Position numbers and translations under genes: made by a program. Below, piece after piece: positions 8,637 through 17,906 of a stretch of DNA of 64,000 nt; the first letter of the stretch is position 1; each line of letters opens with the position of its first letter. This DNA is from Pseudoglutamicibacter albus (GTDB taxonomy: Bacteria > Actinomycetota > Actinomycetes > Actinomycetales > Micrococcaceae): positions 248,001-312,000 of the forward strand of contig NZ_JAVDXX010000001.1 of the NCBI RefSeq assembly GCF_031458175.1. Direction: 5' to 3'. The notes under the pieces are model-generated. The model made no database searches and was not told the origin of the DNA. It saw nothing but the letters and a program-made list of their open reading frames with translations.

Positions 8637-9239
8637 TTAGTCGAGGTTAGCGATGGCGTAGTCGGCCTCTTCTTTGGTGAACTTTTCACCGTGTTCACTT
8701 GTCAATTGGTCATGAATTGCGCTTGGAGACATAGCCATCGATTCTTGATAATTCTTGGCTGTTTCGAGGGCGTTCTTTTTATAGTCTGCCTTGAGATTGT
8801 CTATCGCGTATTGAGCTGCTTCTTTAGTAAATTTTTCACCGTACTCGCTGGTGAGCTGTTCATAGATTCCGGCCTTGCTCATGTGCATCGTATCGGAGTA
8901 GGTCTCCGCAGTTCTGAGTGCTGACTTATATTCCGTCGGAATTGTCTTTTCAGTTGGCTTGTCAGTTTTTGTAGAGGCGCTCGACTTCTCACCGTCACTT
9001 GTCTGTGACTTATGCGTCTCTGAAGCTGATGGGGTCGAGGAGCCGGCCGGTGAGGCGTTCTCGTCACCTCCGTTAGCCAATGCATTGATGATGCCGATAC
9101 CGAGGACGACGTAGATGGCAATCATCCACCAGCGGGTCCAAAGCGACTTTTTCTTGGTAGTCGCGGGGGAGCTGCTCGAGGATGGAATGTCACCCGGCTC
9201 AGACGCTGGTGGCACCTGTGGGGAGTTATGGTCTGACAC
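8637..9239 (-). CDS. Membrane protein with two Ltp-like domains
   Basis: 200 residues. After a Pro/Ser-rich cytoplasmic start and basic KKK comes one membrane segment (about residues 32-50, WWMIAIYVVLGIGIINAL), then a Ser/Thr/Lys linker and two copies of an about 47-residue unit ending EKFTKEAAQYAIDNL and EKFTKEEADYAIANL. This is the Ltp-like repeat (PF07553 type), known from a phage lipoprotein that blocks DNA injection and from many Gram-positive surface proteins. GTG 9239 is preferred over ATG 9266 because GGAGG lies 7 bases before the GTG. The function here is unknown; superinfection exclusion is only a possibility. Confidence 0.8.
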   Translation of the reverse strand: MSDHNSPQVPPASEPGDIPSSSSSPATTKKKSLWTRWWMIAIYVVLGIGIINALANGGDENASPAGSSTPSASETHKSQTSDGEKSSASTKTDKPTEKTIPTEYKSALRTAETYSDTMHMSKAGIYEQLTSEYGEKFTKEAAQYAIDNLKADYKKNALETAKNYQESMAMSPSAIHDQLTSEHGEKFTKEEADYAIANLD

Positions 9240-9543
9240 GTATGAACCTCCAAGATGAATATGCATTTATCTCTTCTTTGCAACAGTATTGTCCCATAAA
9301 ATGTGTCCAATGGATTTCGATATGGCTTTACGACATTTTTCTACATATCTGCGTAGCCCACGTCGCGACAGGGTGGCACAGAAAATTGCTACCCCAGTAG
9401 TCACGTGCAACAGATGTAACGGCAACAGGACGATCCCCGGGAGTATCGGAGCTGCAAGGTAAGAAAATCGTTTCGCGGGGTTCTTTAGAGACCCCAGCGC
9501 CGGAACGATGACGCGACACATCAACGCCCCAGAGCATAAAAAA
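9240..9543. other. Intergenic region without recognised gene
   Basis: About 300 bases, more A/T-rich than its surroundings, between the divergent start of the Ltp-like gene and the tRNA-Ser terminator. Short ORFs on both strands show no family resemblance or ribosome-binding site. It must hold the promoter of the Ltp-like gene; I see no consensus-quality box. Confidence 0.5.
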
Positions 9544-9575
9544 TGTCGGGACATCGTGTGAACGATGTCCCGACA
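9544..9575 (-). terminator. Rho-independent terminator of tRNA-Ser(GCU)
   Basis: A perfect 14-bp stem (9544-9557 with 9562-9575), 4-nt loop, followed on the minus strand by a run of T (CATTTTTTATG). It lies 11 bases beyond the tRNA 3' end. Confidence 0.9.
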
Positions 9576-9586
9576 CATAACAAAAG

Positions 9587-9675
9587 CGGAGACGGGGGGA
9601 TTCGAACCCCCGGTCCGGTTTTACCCAGACCCTTCATTAGCAGTGAAGTCCAATCGGCCACTCTGGCACGTCTCC
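9587..9675 (-). tRNA. tRNA-Ser (anticodon GCU)
   Basis: 89-nt class II tRNA on the minus strand with 7-bp acceptor stem GGAGACG/CGTCTCC, long variable arm, GGTTCGAATCC T-loop region and anticodon GCT in CACTGCTAATG. The 3' CCA is not encoded. Confidence 0.96.
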
Positions 9676-9779
9676 ACATTGCCCTCACGAAGGGCAACAT
9701 CCCATAGTTTAGCCGAGGGCAAGCGTTCACATCAAAGTGAACACCTGGCCGCAACCGTTCACACGGTCCCAGGCCACGG

Positions 9780-11966
9780 CTATTGGCGGGTCAACGCGCC
9801 CCAAATAAAGCTGTAGCTTCGGGCCGCAGTCCGGGCAGCGGACGCATGGTCCACTGAACCTGAATGTCCGCCATCCACCTCCTCGTGGTACCACGCGTTA
9901 CGGTGGCCGAGCTCCTCCAACAACGCATAAAAGTGACGTGCCTGCACAGGACCCACACGGTCATCGGACGCTGTAGTCCACACCAATAGTTCAGGCCACG
10001 TAACCTCACCCTCGCTGTTGGCTGTATCAGCTAGCCGATGGGTAGCTGAAATATCGCGCAGATGTTCAACATCCCCGGGAACATCAGGGTCGCCGTACTC
10101 CGCGATCCACGAATGCCCCGCCGAAAGCTGCGTGTACCGCAGCATGTCCAGCAACGGGACACCACACGAGATCGCGCCGAACAGCTCCGGGTAGCGCACA
10201 TACATGTTGCCCGCTAGCAGGCCACCATTCGAGCCACCGGCCATACCCGTCAAAGCAGCTGAAGAAACGCCGCGCTCATGAAGATCACGCACAACAGCCG
10301 CCAGATCCTCGTACGCGCGCGGACGTTTCTCACGCAAAGCAGCCGCATGCCAATCCGGGCCGTACTCGCCACCGCCGCGAATATTCGCGACAACAAACGC
10401 CGGAGCCCGGCCCTCATCCGTGCGGCGCTCAAGCCAGCCAAGGCCCACCGCCGAAGAATAAACCGGAGTACGGGACACCCGGAAACCACCATAAGCACTC
10501 ACATACACCGGCGTCTTACCGTCCAGCGGAGCGTCCTTCGGGGCGACCAAGAAGTACGGGACCCGCGCCCCATCATCAGACACCGCGAAATGCTGCGAAA
10601 CCTCGTGTGCGCTCACATCGAAACGCTCCGGCGCAACACCGATGACCCGCCAGCCACCGCCGCCACTACCATCGTCGCCGTCACCTTCACCGCCAGCGCC
10701 ACTCACGCTCGCGAGCGAACCGAGCTGCAGCGTCGGAGGCTGTAGGAACCCCTCCGAAACCATCCAGACGTCGTCGCTATTTTCCTCATCAAGCGGCCAC
10801 ATACTCACCGAAGACAACGCCGGCACACCAGGCAACTCAGTCACCTGCCAATCGTTGCGCGGATCCAAACGCACTACCCGGGAAGCGACGTCCCTCATGA
10901 TGAGAGCGAAGCCAAAATTCTTGGTGAACCCCACGCCCTGAACGGACTCGGACTGCTCCGGGACCAATACCGCACGCAAACCAGACCGCTCACCAGCCAG
11001 CCACTCAGTGGTCTTGACCACCAAAACCGTTCCAGCCGGGTAGCTCTGCCCGTTGACCTCCCACGTGCTCATCGGGCGGATAATCAACCAGTCCTCAAAG
11101 AAGCCAACGTGGGCATCCCCCGGAGCGTCGATCTTCTGAACAGTCACGCCTACACCGGTGCCACCGCCAGCGCCCCCGTCTGCGCCGTCACCAGCTCCAT
11201 CGCCTAACGCCACATAGTTCGTGCCGGTGAAAAAGTCCTCAGCATCCCGGAACACGGTCTTCTCAAATCCAGGCGTGGTGTCCACGCCGGCCCCAGCCGC
11301 CACGTGGCTCGCATCAACCTCGAACACAACCTCCGCATCCGCCAGATCCTGCCCTCGGCGCACACGGCGCACGCACCGCGCATAGGTCGACCGCGTCATA
11401 TCGTCCTCGCCCGTCACCGTAGAGACCAAGAACGTGTCATCAAAACCCCAGCTCACGGACGTCTTCGCCAACGGAAGCTCCAAACCGCCGTCAACAAAGC
11501 CCCGATCCACCGCATCGAACTCACGGACCACCACCGCATCCCCACCATCAGGGGAGAGCATCACCAACGCACGCCGCGGCTGCCCTCCCGGCTTCGGCTC
11601 CCAGGAGGCACCACGCCACACCCAATTCACGCCCTCATCGGCGCTGAGCTCATCCAGATCCAGAAGCGTCTCCCACCGTGGGGCGCCCGCAACATAGGAA
11701 TCCCAGTCCGTAGTGCGCCAGATCCCGCGCGGATGCTCGGCGTCCTGCCAGAAATTCGTGTGGAACTCACCATGCCTGCTGACCGTGATGAGCCGATCCT
11801 GGGCATCCATCGCTTCCTGGATCCGAGCCACCACACGTTCATGCTCCGGGGAAGCTAGATGCTCATCAGTCGCGCTCGTGCGTTCAGCAGCCCACTCGAG
11901 CGCCGCCTCACCGCGAATCTCGTCCAAAAATGAATGAATATGCGTCAGGTCAGTTGGTTTAGTCAC
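9780..11966 (-). CDS. Prolyl oligopeptidase family serine peptidase (S9)
   Basis: 728 residues: an N-terminal propeller region followed by a C-terminal alpha/beta-hydrolase domain. The catalytic triad is readable: Ser579 in GGSNGGLLAGN, Asp668/669 in TASDDRVGP and His701 in VDGGHSG. No signal peptide, so it is probably a cytoplasmic peptidase acting on short proline-containing peptides. Two glycine/aspartate-rich insertions (GDGAGDGADGGAGGGTGVGV around 265 and GAGGEGDGDDGSGGGG around 420) interrupt the propeller and look like expanded loops. The start is GTG 11966, divergent from the next gene with only 36 bases between. Confidence 0.9.
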   Translation of the reverse strand: MTKPTDLTHIHSFLDEIRGEAALEWAAERTSATDEHLASPEHERVVARIQEAMDAQDRLITVSRHGEFHTNFWQDAEHPRGIWRTTDWDSYVAGAPRWETLLDLDELSADEGVNWVWRGASWEPKPGGQPRRALVMLSPDGGDAVVVREFDAVDRGFVDGGLELPLAKTSVSWGFDDTFLVSTVTGEDDMTRSTYARCVRRVRRGQDLADAEVVFEVDASHVAAGAGVDTTPGFEKTVFRDAEDFFTGTNYVALGDGAGDGADGGAGGGTGVGVTVQKIDAPGDAHVGFFEDWLIIRPMSTWEVNGQSYPAGTVLVVKTTEWLAGERSGLRAVLVPEQSESVQGVGFTKNFGFALIMRDVASRVVRLDPRNDWQVTELPGVPALSSVSMWPLDEENSDDVWMVSEGFLQPPTLQLGSLASVSGAGGEGDGDDGSGGGGWRVIGVAPERFDVSAHEVSQHFAVSDDGARVPYFLVAPKDAPLDGKTPVYVSAYGGFRVSRTPVYSSAVGLGWLERRTDEGRAPAFVVANIRGGGEYGPDWHAAALREKRPRAYEDLAAVVRDLHERGVSSAALTGMAGGSNGGLLAGNMYVRYPELFGAISCGVPLLDMLRYTQLSAGHSWIAEYGDPDVPGDVEHLRDISATHRLADTANSEGEVTWPELLVWTTASDDRVGPVQARHFYALLEELGHRNAWYHEEVDGGHSGSVDHASAARTAARSYSFIWGALTRQ

Positions 11967-12002
11967 AGCCTAAGAATACGTTGAAGTGATAGAGATAAAT
12001 AC

Positions 12003-14039
12003 ATGGAACAAGCAACGGATCATGCACAGGATGACGGCCTCCTTCGCGTAGTGGTGATCGGCGCTGGACCGCGCGGAACCTCGGTTGTGGAGCGGCTCGC
12101 GCTCGCCGCGTCGGGGCAGTCCGCGTGGGCTCCTTCTGATCTGTTGATTGATGCCGACGACGGCCAGGCCCTGGCCGCGCGCCCGTTGCGTATCGATGTG
12201 GTTGACCCGTGCGATCCCGGTTCTGGCAGGGTGTGGGATCCGGGGCAGTCGCGGAACTTGTGGATGAACACGCCCTCGATGTTCCCCACGGTTGCCCCGG
12301 AGCGTCCAGCCGGTGTGGGGCGGGCCGAACATCCGGGGCTGAGTTTTGAGCAGTTCCGTCTCTCTGACGGTGATGGGGCCGAGCTGAGCGAGGTCGAGCG
12401 GGCCGAGCTGGGGGCGTTGGGGCCGGGTAGTTTCCCGCCACGCCCGCTCTATGGCCGGTACTTGCAGCACGTGTGGGAAGGTGTCGCCACACAGCTGGAG
12501 CGCTTGGAGCACGTGGATGGGCCGCATGTGCATTCGACGTTGGCGGTTTCGGTTGACCCGCATGTTGGTGGTGGCTACCGCGTTGTTTTAGGCACGGGCC
12601 AGGTTTTGTATGCGGACCGTGTGGTGCTGGCTCTCGGCCACGTTCCGGCCCGGATCTCACCTGAGCAGGAGGCCGTGGGTTCGGCGTGTGCATCGCATCC
12701 GGGGGCGCACTATGTTCCCCCGCACGTTTCCACGGACGTGGACTATGGTGCGCTCCCGGCCGGTCAGAACGTCCTGGTGCGCGGGATGGGGTTGAACTTT
12801 TTCGACCTCATGGCAGAGGTCACTTTGAGCCGTGGCGGCCGCTTCGAGGCAACTGATGGCCCGCCAGGGCAAGCGTTGAAGTATGTCCCGTGCGGAAAAG
12901 AACCGGTGCTGATCGCGGGCTCGCGCCGTGGAACCCCCTACCGCGCCAAGGCCGCGATCCCAGCGTTCATCCCGCCGGGCATCGAACTCAAATTCTTCAC
13001 CTATGACCGCATCGTTGAGGCAGCGGAGAAAGGCGCGACCGGCCGGTTGCCCGGCACCGTGGACTTTGAGCGTCACGTGTGGCCGCTTCTGAACCGGGAC
13101 GTGATCCGCACCTACTACTACGAGCTCGCTGCCGCCGCTCCCGAGGTGTTCGAAACCACCCCGTCCGTGTTCTTGGATGAGCTGGACGAAATCCTTGCCG
13201 CCCCCACCGACATCGGTGACGAGGTGTGGGTTCTGAAGCTCAAAGACGCGTTGGCACGCGCGCTCCCTGACCGTGAACTCTTCGATATCCGGGCACTGGC
13301 TCGGCCGTGGTCGGGGCACGGCGCGATCACCGCTGAGGCCTACCGTGCCGCGACTATCGAGATGCTGGAGCGTGATGTCGCCGCCGCCTCGCTGGGTACG
13401 GGTTCGCCGGAACACATGGCGATCGGTGCGCTGCACGCCGGCCGAATGATCGTGAAACGTCTGATCGCGGAGAGCTATATCGACGAACGTTCCGTCGCTG
13501 CCCAGGTGCGTGGCTGGTTTGAGCCGCTCGTGGAAGGCCTCGCGTCGGGGCCTCCTTTGGAGCGCATCGAGCAGATGGCGGCGCTGGTGCGGGCTGGCGT
13601 GGTTGAGGTTCTGGGCCCTGAGCCGTCCTATACCTACGATGCGGAGGCCCGTCTATTCCGCGCTGTGTCCCCGTGGGTTGGCGGCGCGGAACCGGAGGCG
13701 GCGTGGATGGTTGAGGCGATGATGCCAGCCAACCGTGTTGCGATCACTGATTCGCCGCTGTTGCGTTCGATGCTGGCCTCGGGTTTGGCTCGCCCTCGCG
13801 TACGCATGACCGATGATGGTGAGCAGGTTCCTGGTTCTGGCCTTGACGTTGAGGGCGCTGATCACCGTGTGGTCGGGACAAGTGGCGCTGCCTCCGATGG
13901 CGTGCACGTGCTTGGCCTGCAACTTTCCTCTGTGCAGTGGGGGACTGCGATTGCGGCTGAGGCCGGTGGGGATCCGCACGTGGGCGCCCGGACACTGGCG
14001 GATGCTGAAGCGATCGCCCGCTCGGTTCTGTTGGCCTAG
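12003..14039 (+). CDS. FAD/NAD(P)-binding protein
   Basis: 678 residues opening with the dinucleotide-binding motif VVVIGAGPRGTSVVERLALA, the hallmark of the FAD_NAD-binding group (PF13454 type), followed by RIDVVDPCDPGSGRVWDP, which resembles the second conserved phrase of that group. A further glycine-rich element (VLVRGMGLNFFDLMAEVTL, about residue 255) suits a second nucleotide-binding site. No signal peptide or membrane segment. The substrate is unknown; relatives are usually annotated only as FAD/NAD(P)-binding proteins. It ends shortly before a terminator shared with tRNA-Ser(UGA). Confidence 0.82.
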   Translation: MEQATDHAQDDGLLRVVVIGAGPRGTSVVERLALAASGQSAWAPSDLLIDADDGQALAARPLRIDVVDPCDPGSGRVWDPGQSRNLWMNTPSMFPTVAPERPAGVGRAEHPGLSFEQFRLSDGDGAELSEVERAELGALGPGSFPPRPLYGRYLQHVWEGVATQLERLEHVDGPHVHSTLAVSVDPHVGGGYRVVLGTGQVLYADRVVLALGHVPARISPEQEAVGSACASHPGAHYVPPHVSTDVDYGALPAGQNVLVRGMGLNFFDLMAEVTLSRGGRFEATDGPPGQALKYVPCGKEPVLIAGSRRGTPYRAKAAIPAFIPPGIELKFFTYDRIVEAAEKGATGRLPGTVDFERHVWPLLNRDVIRTYYYELAAAAPEVFETTPSVFLDELDEILAAPTDIGDEVWVLKLKDALARALPDRELFDIRALARPWSGHGAITAEAYRAATIEMLERDVAAASLGTGSPEHMAIGALHAGRMIVKRLIAESYIDERSVAAQVRGWFEPLVEGLASGPPLERIEQMAALVRAGVVEVLGPEPSYTYDAEARLFRAVSPWVGGAEPEAAWMVEAMMPANRVAITDSPLLRSMLASGLARPRVRMTDDGEQVPGSGLDVEGADHRVVGTSGAASDGVHVLGLQLSSVQWGTAIAAEAGGDPHVGARTLADAEAIARSVLLA

Positions 14040-14061
14040 TCTGACGCTTTAAAAGCGGAAA

Positions 14062-14086
14062 CCCCGGAATCTCGATGATTCCGGGG
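14062..14086. terminator. Bidirectional hairpin between FAD protein gene and tRNA-Ser
   Basis: A perfect 10-bp stem CCCCGGAATC (14062-14071) with GATTCCGGGG (14077-14086). It serves the upstream plus-strand gene and, on the minus strand, the end of tRNA-Ser(UGA). Confidence 0.65.
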
Positions 14087-14093
14087 CGCTCAG

Positions 14094-14181
14094 CGGAGGG
14101 TAAGGGATTCGAACCCTTGGTACGGGGTTACCGCACAATGGTTTTCAAGACCATCTCCTTCGGCCACTCGGACAACCCTCC
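14094..14181 (-). tRNA. tRNA-Ser (anticodon UGA)
   Basis: 88-nt class II tRNA on the minus strand: acceptor stem GGAGGGT/ACCCTCC, anticodon TGA in GGTCTTGAAAACC, long variable arm, and T-arm AGGGTTCGAATCCCT. CCA is not encoded. Confidence 0.96.
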
Positions 14182-14265
14182 AACATCGCTTGAGTTTATC
14201 GCATGCTTCCGTCAACTCTGTATTCGTGTCAGTCTGGGTGTATGTGTGCTGATCGTGAAGTGAAA

Positions 14266-15321
14266 ATGCCCGGCCAGCCGAGGCCGGTGGTTCCGTCAGA
14301 TGTGAAGACATCCGCAGCGATGACTGCGGTCTCGTTTGAAGGGGCGGGCGGCCCTGAGGTGATTCGGGTGGGGGAGGCTCCCGTTCCGGAGCCTGGCCCT
14401 GGAGAGGTTTTGATCCGGGTGCGCGCGTGCGGTGTGAACCCGGCTGATGTTTCGCAGCGTGAAGGGAACTATCGTCCCCCGAAAGGTGCCTCGGAGGTTC
14501 CGGGGCTAGAGGTCGCTGGCGAGGTTGTGGGGCGCGGCCGCGGCGTGAGCGAGGCGGTATGGCCGTTGGGTGAACCCGTGGTCGCCTTGATTGACGCGGG
14601 TGGTTACGCAGAGTATGCGGTCGCTCCGGTCGCGCAAGTTTTGCGGGTTCCTCGCGGTATCAGCATGGTGGGTGCGGCTGCATTGATTGAGGTTGCCGCC
14701 ACGGTGTATTCGAATCTTGCGATGACTGCGCGCCTGCAAGCGGGCGAGACCGTCCTGGTGCATGGCGCATCGGGCGGTATCGGGACGTTCGCGCTGCAGT
14801 GGCTTTCGGCCTGCGGGCACACGGTGTACGCGAGCGCATCGACCCCGGAGAAGTGCCGGTGGGCGCGTGAACGCGGCGCAACTGAGGCGATCAACTACAG
14901 GGATGAGGATTTCGTTGAGCGCATCAAGCAACTCACCGACGGCCGGGGCGTGGATGTTGTGATCGATGTAGTGGGCGGGGCATACCTGGACCGTAACCTG
15001 AGATGCTTGGCTACTGATGGCCGGATGGTCACGATCGGTTTGGTGGGTGGCCGGAAGGCTGAGCTGGATATGGGCCGGTTGATGATCAAACGGCTTTCGG
15101 TGCACGGCACTACGTTGCGGGCTCGGCCCGCGGATCAGAAAGCGGCGATCGTTGCGGCTGTGGGTCAGCATGTGTGGCCTTTGATCGCCGATGGCCGGGT
15201 CACGGTGCCCGTGGATGCGCAGTTCCCGCTGGAGCAAGCGAGGGCCGCGCATGAGTATCTGGCGCGCGGCGAGCATTTCGGCAAGATCGTGTTAACGACG
15301 CATCCCGACAACCGGGAGTAG
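14266..15321 (+). CDS. Zinc-independent quinone oxidoreductase (MDR family, NADPH)
   Basis: Medium-chain dehydrogenase/reductase of the quinone oxidoreductase type: MTAVSFEGAGGPEVIRVGEA, then VRACGVNPADVSQREGNY and the NADPH-binding VLVHGASGGIGTFALQ. The catalytic zinc ligands of alcohol dehydrogenases are absent. It would transfer electrons from NADPH to quinones or enones in the cytosol. The start is uncertain: ATG 14266 has a weak purine stretch (gaagtgaaa); ATG 14320 gives the family's usual N-terminus; ATG 14203 is less likely because it sits 22 bases from the divergent tRNA gene. Confidence 0.88.
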   Translation: MPGQPRPVVPSDVKTSAAMTAVSFEGAGGPEVIRVGEAPVPEPGPGEVLIRVRACGVNPADVSQREGNYRPPKGASEVPGLEVAGEVVGRGRGVSEAVWPLGEPVVALIDAGGYAEYAVAPVAQVLRVPRGISMVGAAALIEVAATVYSNLAMTARLQAGETVLVHGASGGIGTFALQWLSACGHTVYASASTPEKCRWARERGATEAINYRDEDFVERIKQLTDGRGVDVVIDVVGGAYLDRNLRCLATDGRMVTIGLVGGRKAELDMGRLMIKRLSVHGTTLRARPADQKAAIVAAVGQHVWPLIADGRVTVPVDAQFPLEQARAAHEYLARGEHFGKIVLTTHPDNRE

Positions 15322-15369
15322 TGTGTCTTGTACAAGTCATCGCAAGTACCTATTTGAGTGAGGTTTCTT

Positions 15370-17625
15370 ATGTCTACAACCTCAGACGAGGTTCAGCGGC
15401 CACCGGCGTACGTTGAACCTGACGTCCTGGAAGCAGAGGAACGTAAATGGACTCCGACCCGCATTATCGTGTGGGTCGGAGTCGCCCTGTTGGGCGCGGT
15501 TGGTTGGGGTGCGATCGCGCTGGGCCGCGGCGAGCCGATCAACGCGGTGTGGCTGGTTTTCGCGGCGGTCGGTACATACTTGATCGCGTACCGGTTCTAC
15601 GCGAAGTACATTGAGCGTAAAGTTGCGAAGCCTGATGACCGCAGGGCAACACCTGCGGAGGTGAAGAATAACGGCCAGGACTTCATGCCGACAGACCGTC
15701 GCGTGCTGTATGGCCACCACTTCGCTGCGATTGCGGGCGCTGGCCCGCTGGTTGGACCGATTTTGGCGGCCCAGATGGGTTACCTTCCCGGTACTATCTG
15801 GATCATTGTTGGTGTGATCCTCGCAGGTGCCGTCCAGGACTACTTGGTTCTGTTCTTCTCGATGCGTTCTGGCGCTGTCTCGTTGGGGCAGATGGCTCGC
15901 CAGCAGCTAGGCCGTTTTGCAGGTACCGCGGCGATCATTGCGACCGTGTTCATTATGACGATCATCGTCGCGATCCTCGCGCTCGTGGTCGTGAACGCTT
16001 TGGGTGAGTCTGCTTGGGGTCTTTACTCGGTTGGCCTGACCATCCCGATCGCGCTGTTCATGGGCGTCTACCTGCGCTTTTTGCGCCCGGGCAAGGTTAT
16101 GGAAGTTTCCATCATCGGTTTCGTACTGTTGATGTTCGCCATCATCTCTGGCCGTTGGGTCGCTGAATCCGAGTGGGGCGCTTCGTTCTTCCACCTGGAT
16201 AAGACCACGATCGCGTGGATGATCATCATCTACGGTTTCGTCGCCGCTGTCCTGCCGGTGTGGCTGTTGCTCGCGCCACGTGACTACTTGTCCACGTTCA
16301 TGAAGATCGGCGTGATCGCGCTGTTGGCCGTCGCGATCGTTGTGGTACGCCCGATGCTGGACGCGCCAGCCGTCTCGATGTTCGCCTCGGTCGAAAACGG
16401 ACCGGTGGTTTCAGGTAAGTTGTTCCCGTTCCTGTTCGTGACGATCGCGTGTGGTGCGCTCTCTGGCTTCCACGCGCTCATCTCCTCAGGCACCACCCCG
16501 AAGCTCGTTGAGAAAGAACGTCAGACCCGTTTCTTGGGTTACGGCGGCATGCTCATGGAGTCTTTCATCGCGATCATGGCGCTCATCTGTGCCCTCGTGA
16601 TTGACCGCGGCGTCTACTTCGCTATGAACTCGGGTGCTGGTCTCACCGGTGGGACCGTGGAAGGCGCGGTCCAGTTCGTGAACTCGCTCGGCTTGGTTGG
16701 CGCGACTGAGCTGACACCGAACATGCTCACCGAGCTTGCCAATAACGTCGGCGAAGAGTCCGTGGTGTCCCGCACCGGTGGTGCACCGACGCTCGCGGTC
16801 GGCTTGGCCTACATCATGCAGCAGTGGTTCGGTGGCGTATCGATGATGGGCTTCTGGTACCACTTTGCGATCATGTTCGAGGCTCTCTTCATCCTCACCG
16901 CTGTGGACGCCGGTACCCGTACCGCCCGCTTCATGCTGCAGGACGCGTTCGGTAACTACGTCCCTAAGTTCAAGGACATGTCATGGAAACCAGGGGTGTG
17001 GATCACCACCGCGATCATGGTCGGCCTCTGGGGCTACATCTTGATCCTGGGTGTGACTGACCCGCTGGGCGGTATCAACACGTTCTTCCCACTGTTCGGT
17101 ATCTCGAACCAGCTGCTGGCTGCGATCGCGTTGGCGATCGTCATGGCGATCGTTGCGAAGAAGCAACGCTTCAAGCATCTGTGGGTTATCGTCTTGCCGC
17201 TGGCTTTCACCACTGTCATCACGATGTACGCCTCGCTTTTGAAGATTTTCTCGCCTAACCCTTCGGTGGGCTACTGGGCTAACCACTTCAAGTACAAGGA
17301 AGCGCTCGCCGCTGGCGAGACGAGCCTTGGCACGGCAGGCAATGTTGAAGCGATGAACGCGGTGGTCCGCAACACGTTTGTTCAGGGTTCGCTTTCGATC
17401 TTGTTCATGGTTTTGGCGATCATCGTGATCGCGGCTTCGACCGTCGTCACGTTCAAGGCCTACCGCCACGGCAAGGTCGTGGATCCGTTCGAGACCGAGG
17501 AAGTGGAGTCTAAGATCTATGCCCCTAGCGGTTTGATCCCTTCGAAGCCGGAGCGTGAGCTTGAGCAGCGCTGGAAGGAATATGACCAGAAGGTCGCTGC
17601 CGGGAACGCTCCACGGAAGGAGTGA
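15370..17625 (+). CDS. cstA: Carbon starvation protein CstA family transporter
   Basis: 751-residue polytopic membrane protein with about 16-18 predicted membrane segments. CstA relatives take up peptides or pyruvate. Recognisable phrases include GHHFAAIAGAGPLVGPILAAQMGYLP and SGTTPKLVEKERQTRFLGYGGMLMESFIA (shown in part by ALISSGTTPKLVEKE). The C-terminal tail is charged and cytoplasmic. ATG 15370 is chosen over GTG 15358 because GAGTGAGG precedes it by 7 bases. It is followed after 9 bases by the small ybdD-like gene, its usual partner. Confidence 0.94.
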   Translation: MSTTSDEVQRPPAYVEPDVLEAEERKWTPTRIIVWVGVALLGAVGWGAIALGRGEPINAVWLVFAAVGTYLIAYRFYAKYIERKVAKPDDRRATPAEVKNNGQDFMPTDRRVLYGHHFAAIAGAGPLVGPILAAQMGYLPGTIWIIVGVILAGAVQDYLVLFFSMRSGAVSLGQMARQQLGRFAGTAAIIATVFIMTIIVAILALVVVNALGESAWGLYSVGLTIPIALFMGVYLRFLRPGKVMEVSIIGFVLLMFAIISGRWVAESEWGASFFHLDKTTIAWMIIIYGFVAAVLPVWLLLAPRDYLSTFMKIGVIALLAVAIVVVRPMLDAPAVSMFASVENGPVVSGKLFPFLFVTIACGALSGFHALISSGTTPKLVEKERQTRFLGYGGMLMESFIAIMALICALVIDRGVYFAMNSGAGLTGGTVEGAVQFVNSLGLVGATELTPNMLTELANNVGEESVVSRTGGAPTLAVGLAYIMQQWFGGVSMMGFWYHFAIMFEALFILTAVDAGTRTARFMLQDAFGNYVPKFKDMSWKPGVWITTAIMVGLWGYILILGVTDPLGGINTFFPLFGISNQLLAAIALAIVMAIVAKKQRFKHLWVIVLPLAFTTVITMYASLLKIFSPNPSVGYWANHFKYKEALAAGETSLGTAGNVEAMNAVVRNTFVQGSLSILFMVLAIIVIAASTVVTFKAYRHGKVVDPFETEEVESKIYAPSGLIPSKPERELEQRWKEYDQKVAAGNAPRKE

Positions 17626-17634
17626 CCCTTTCTC

Positions 17635-17838
17635 ATGGGACAGGTGATGGCAACAGTCGTGGATTTTCTGCGTAAGTTCGGCCGCTTCTTCAGCGGTGTC
17701 GTAGGCGCGGATAAGTACCACCGCTATGTTGAGCATTTTCAACGGGCGCACCCCGGTGAAGAGCCGCTCAGCGAGAAAGAGTGGTGGCGCCAATACCACG
17801 ATTTCCAGGACAAGAACCCTGGGGCTCGATGCTGTTGA
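17635..17838 (+). CDS. YbdD/YjiX (DUF466) family small protein
   Basis: 67-residue protein of the family that almost always follows cstA. Family marks are GADKYHRYVEHFQRAHPGEEPLS, partly shown as YHRYVEHFQRAHPGEE, the EWWRQYHDFQ helix and the C-terminal cysteine pair (GARCC). It probably acts with the transporter, but its biochemical role is unsettled. ATG 17635 has AAGGAG about 12 bases upstream; ATG 17647 is an alternative. Confidence 0.9.
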   Translation: MGQVMATVVDFLRKFGRFFSGVVGADKYHRYVEHFQRAHPGEEPLSEKEWWRQYHDFQDKNPGARCC

Positions 17839-17906
17839 GGCATCGCTACCGCTGAGCCACCGCCGCTGTTGAGGCTTAGCCCGCTCAAACCAGCTATCTT
17901 GGGTGC

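Noticed and set aside
9725-9742. GTTCAC-N6-GTGAAC as a second PHO box
   Set aside because: It is an inverted repeat, not a direct repeat with 11-bp period, and lies beyond the 3' end of the peptidase gene.
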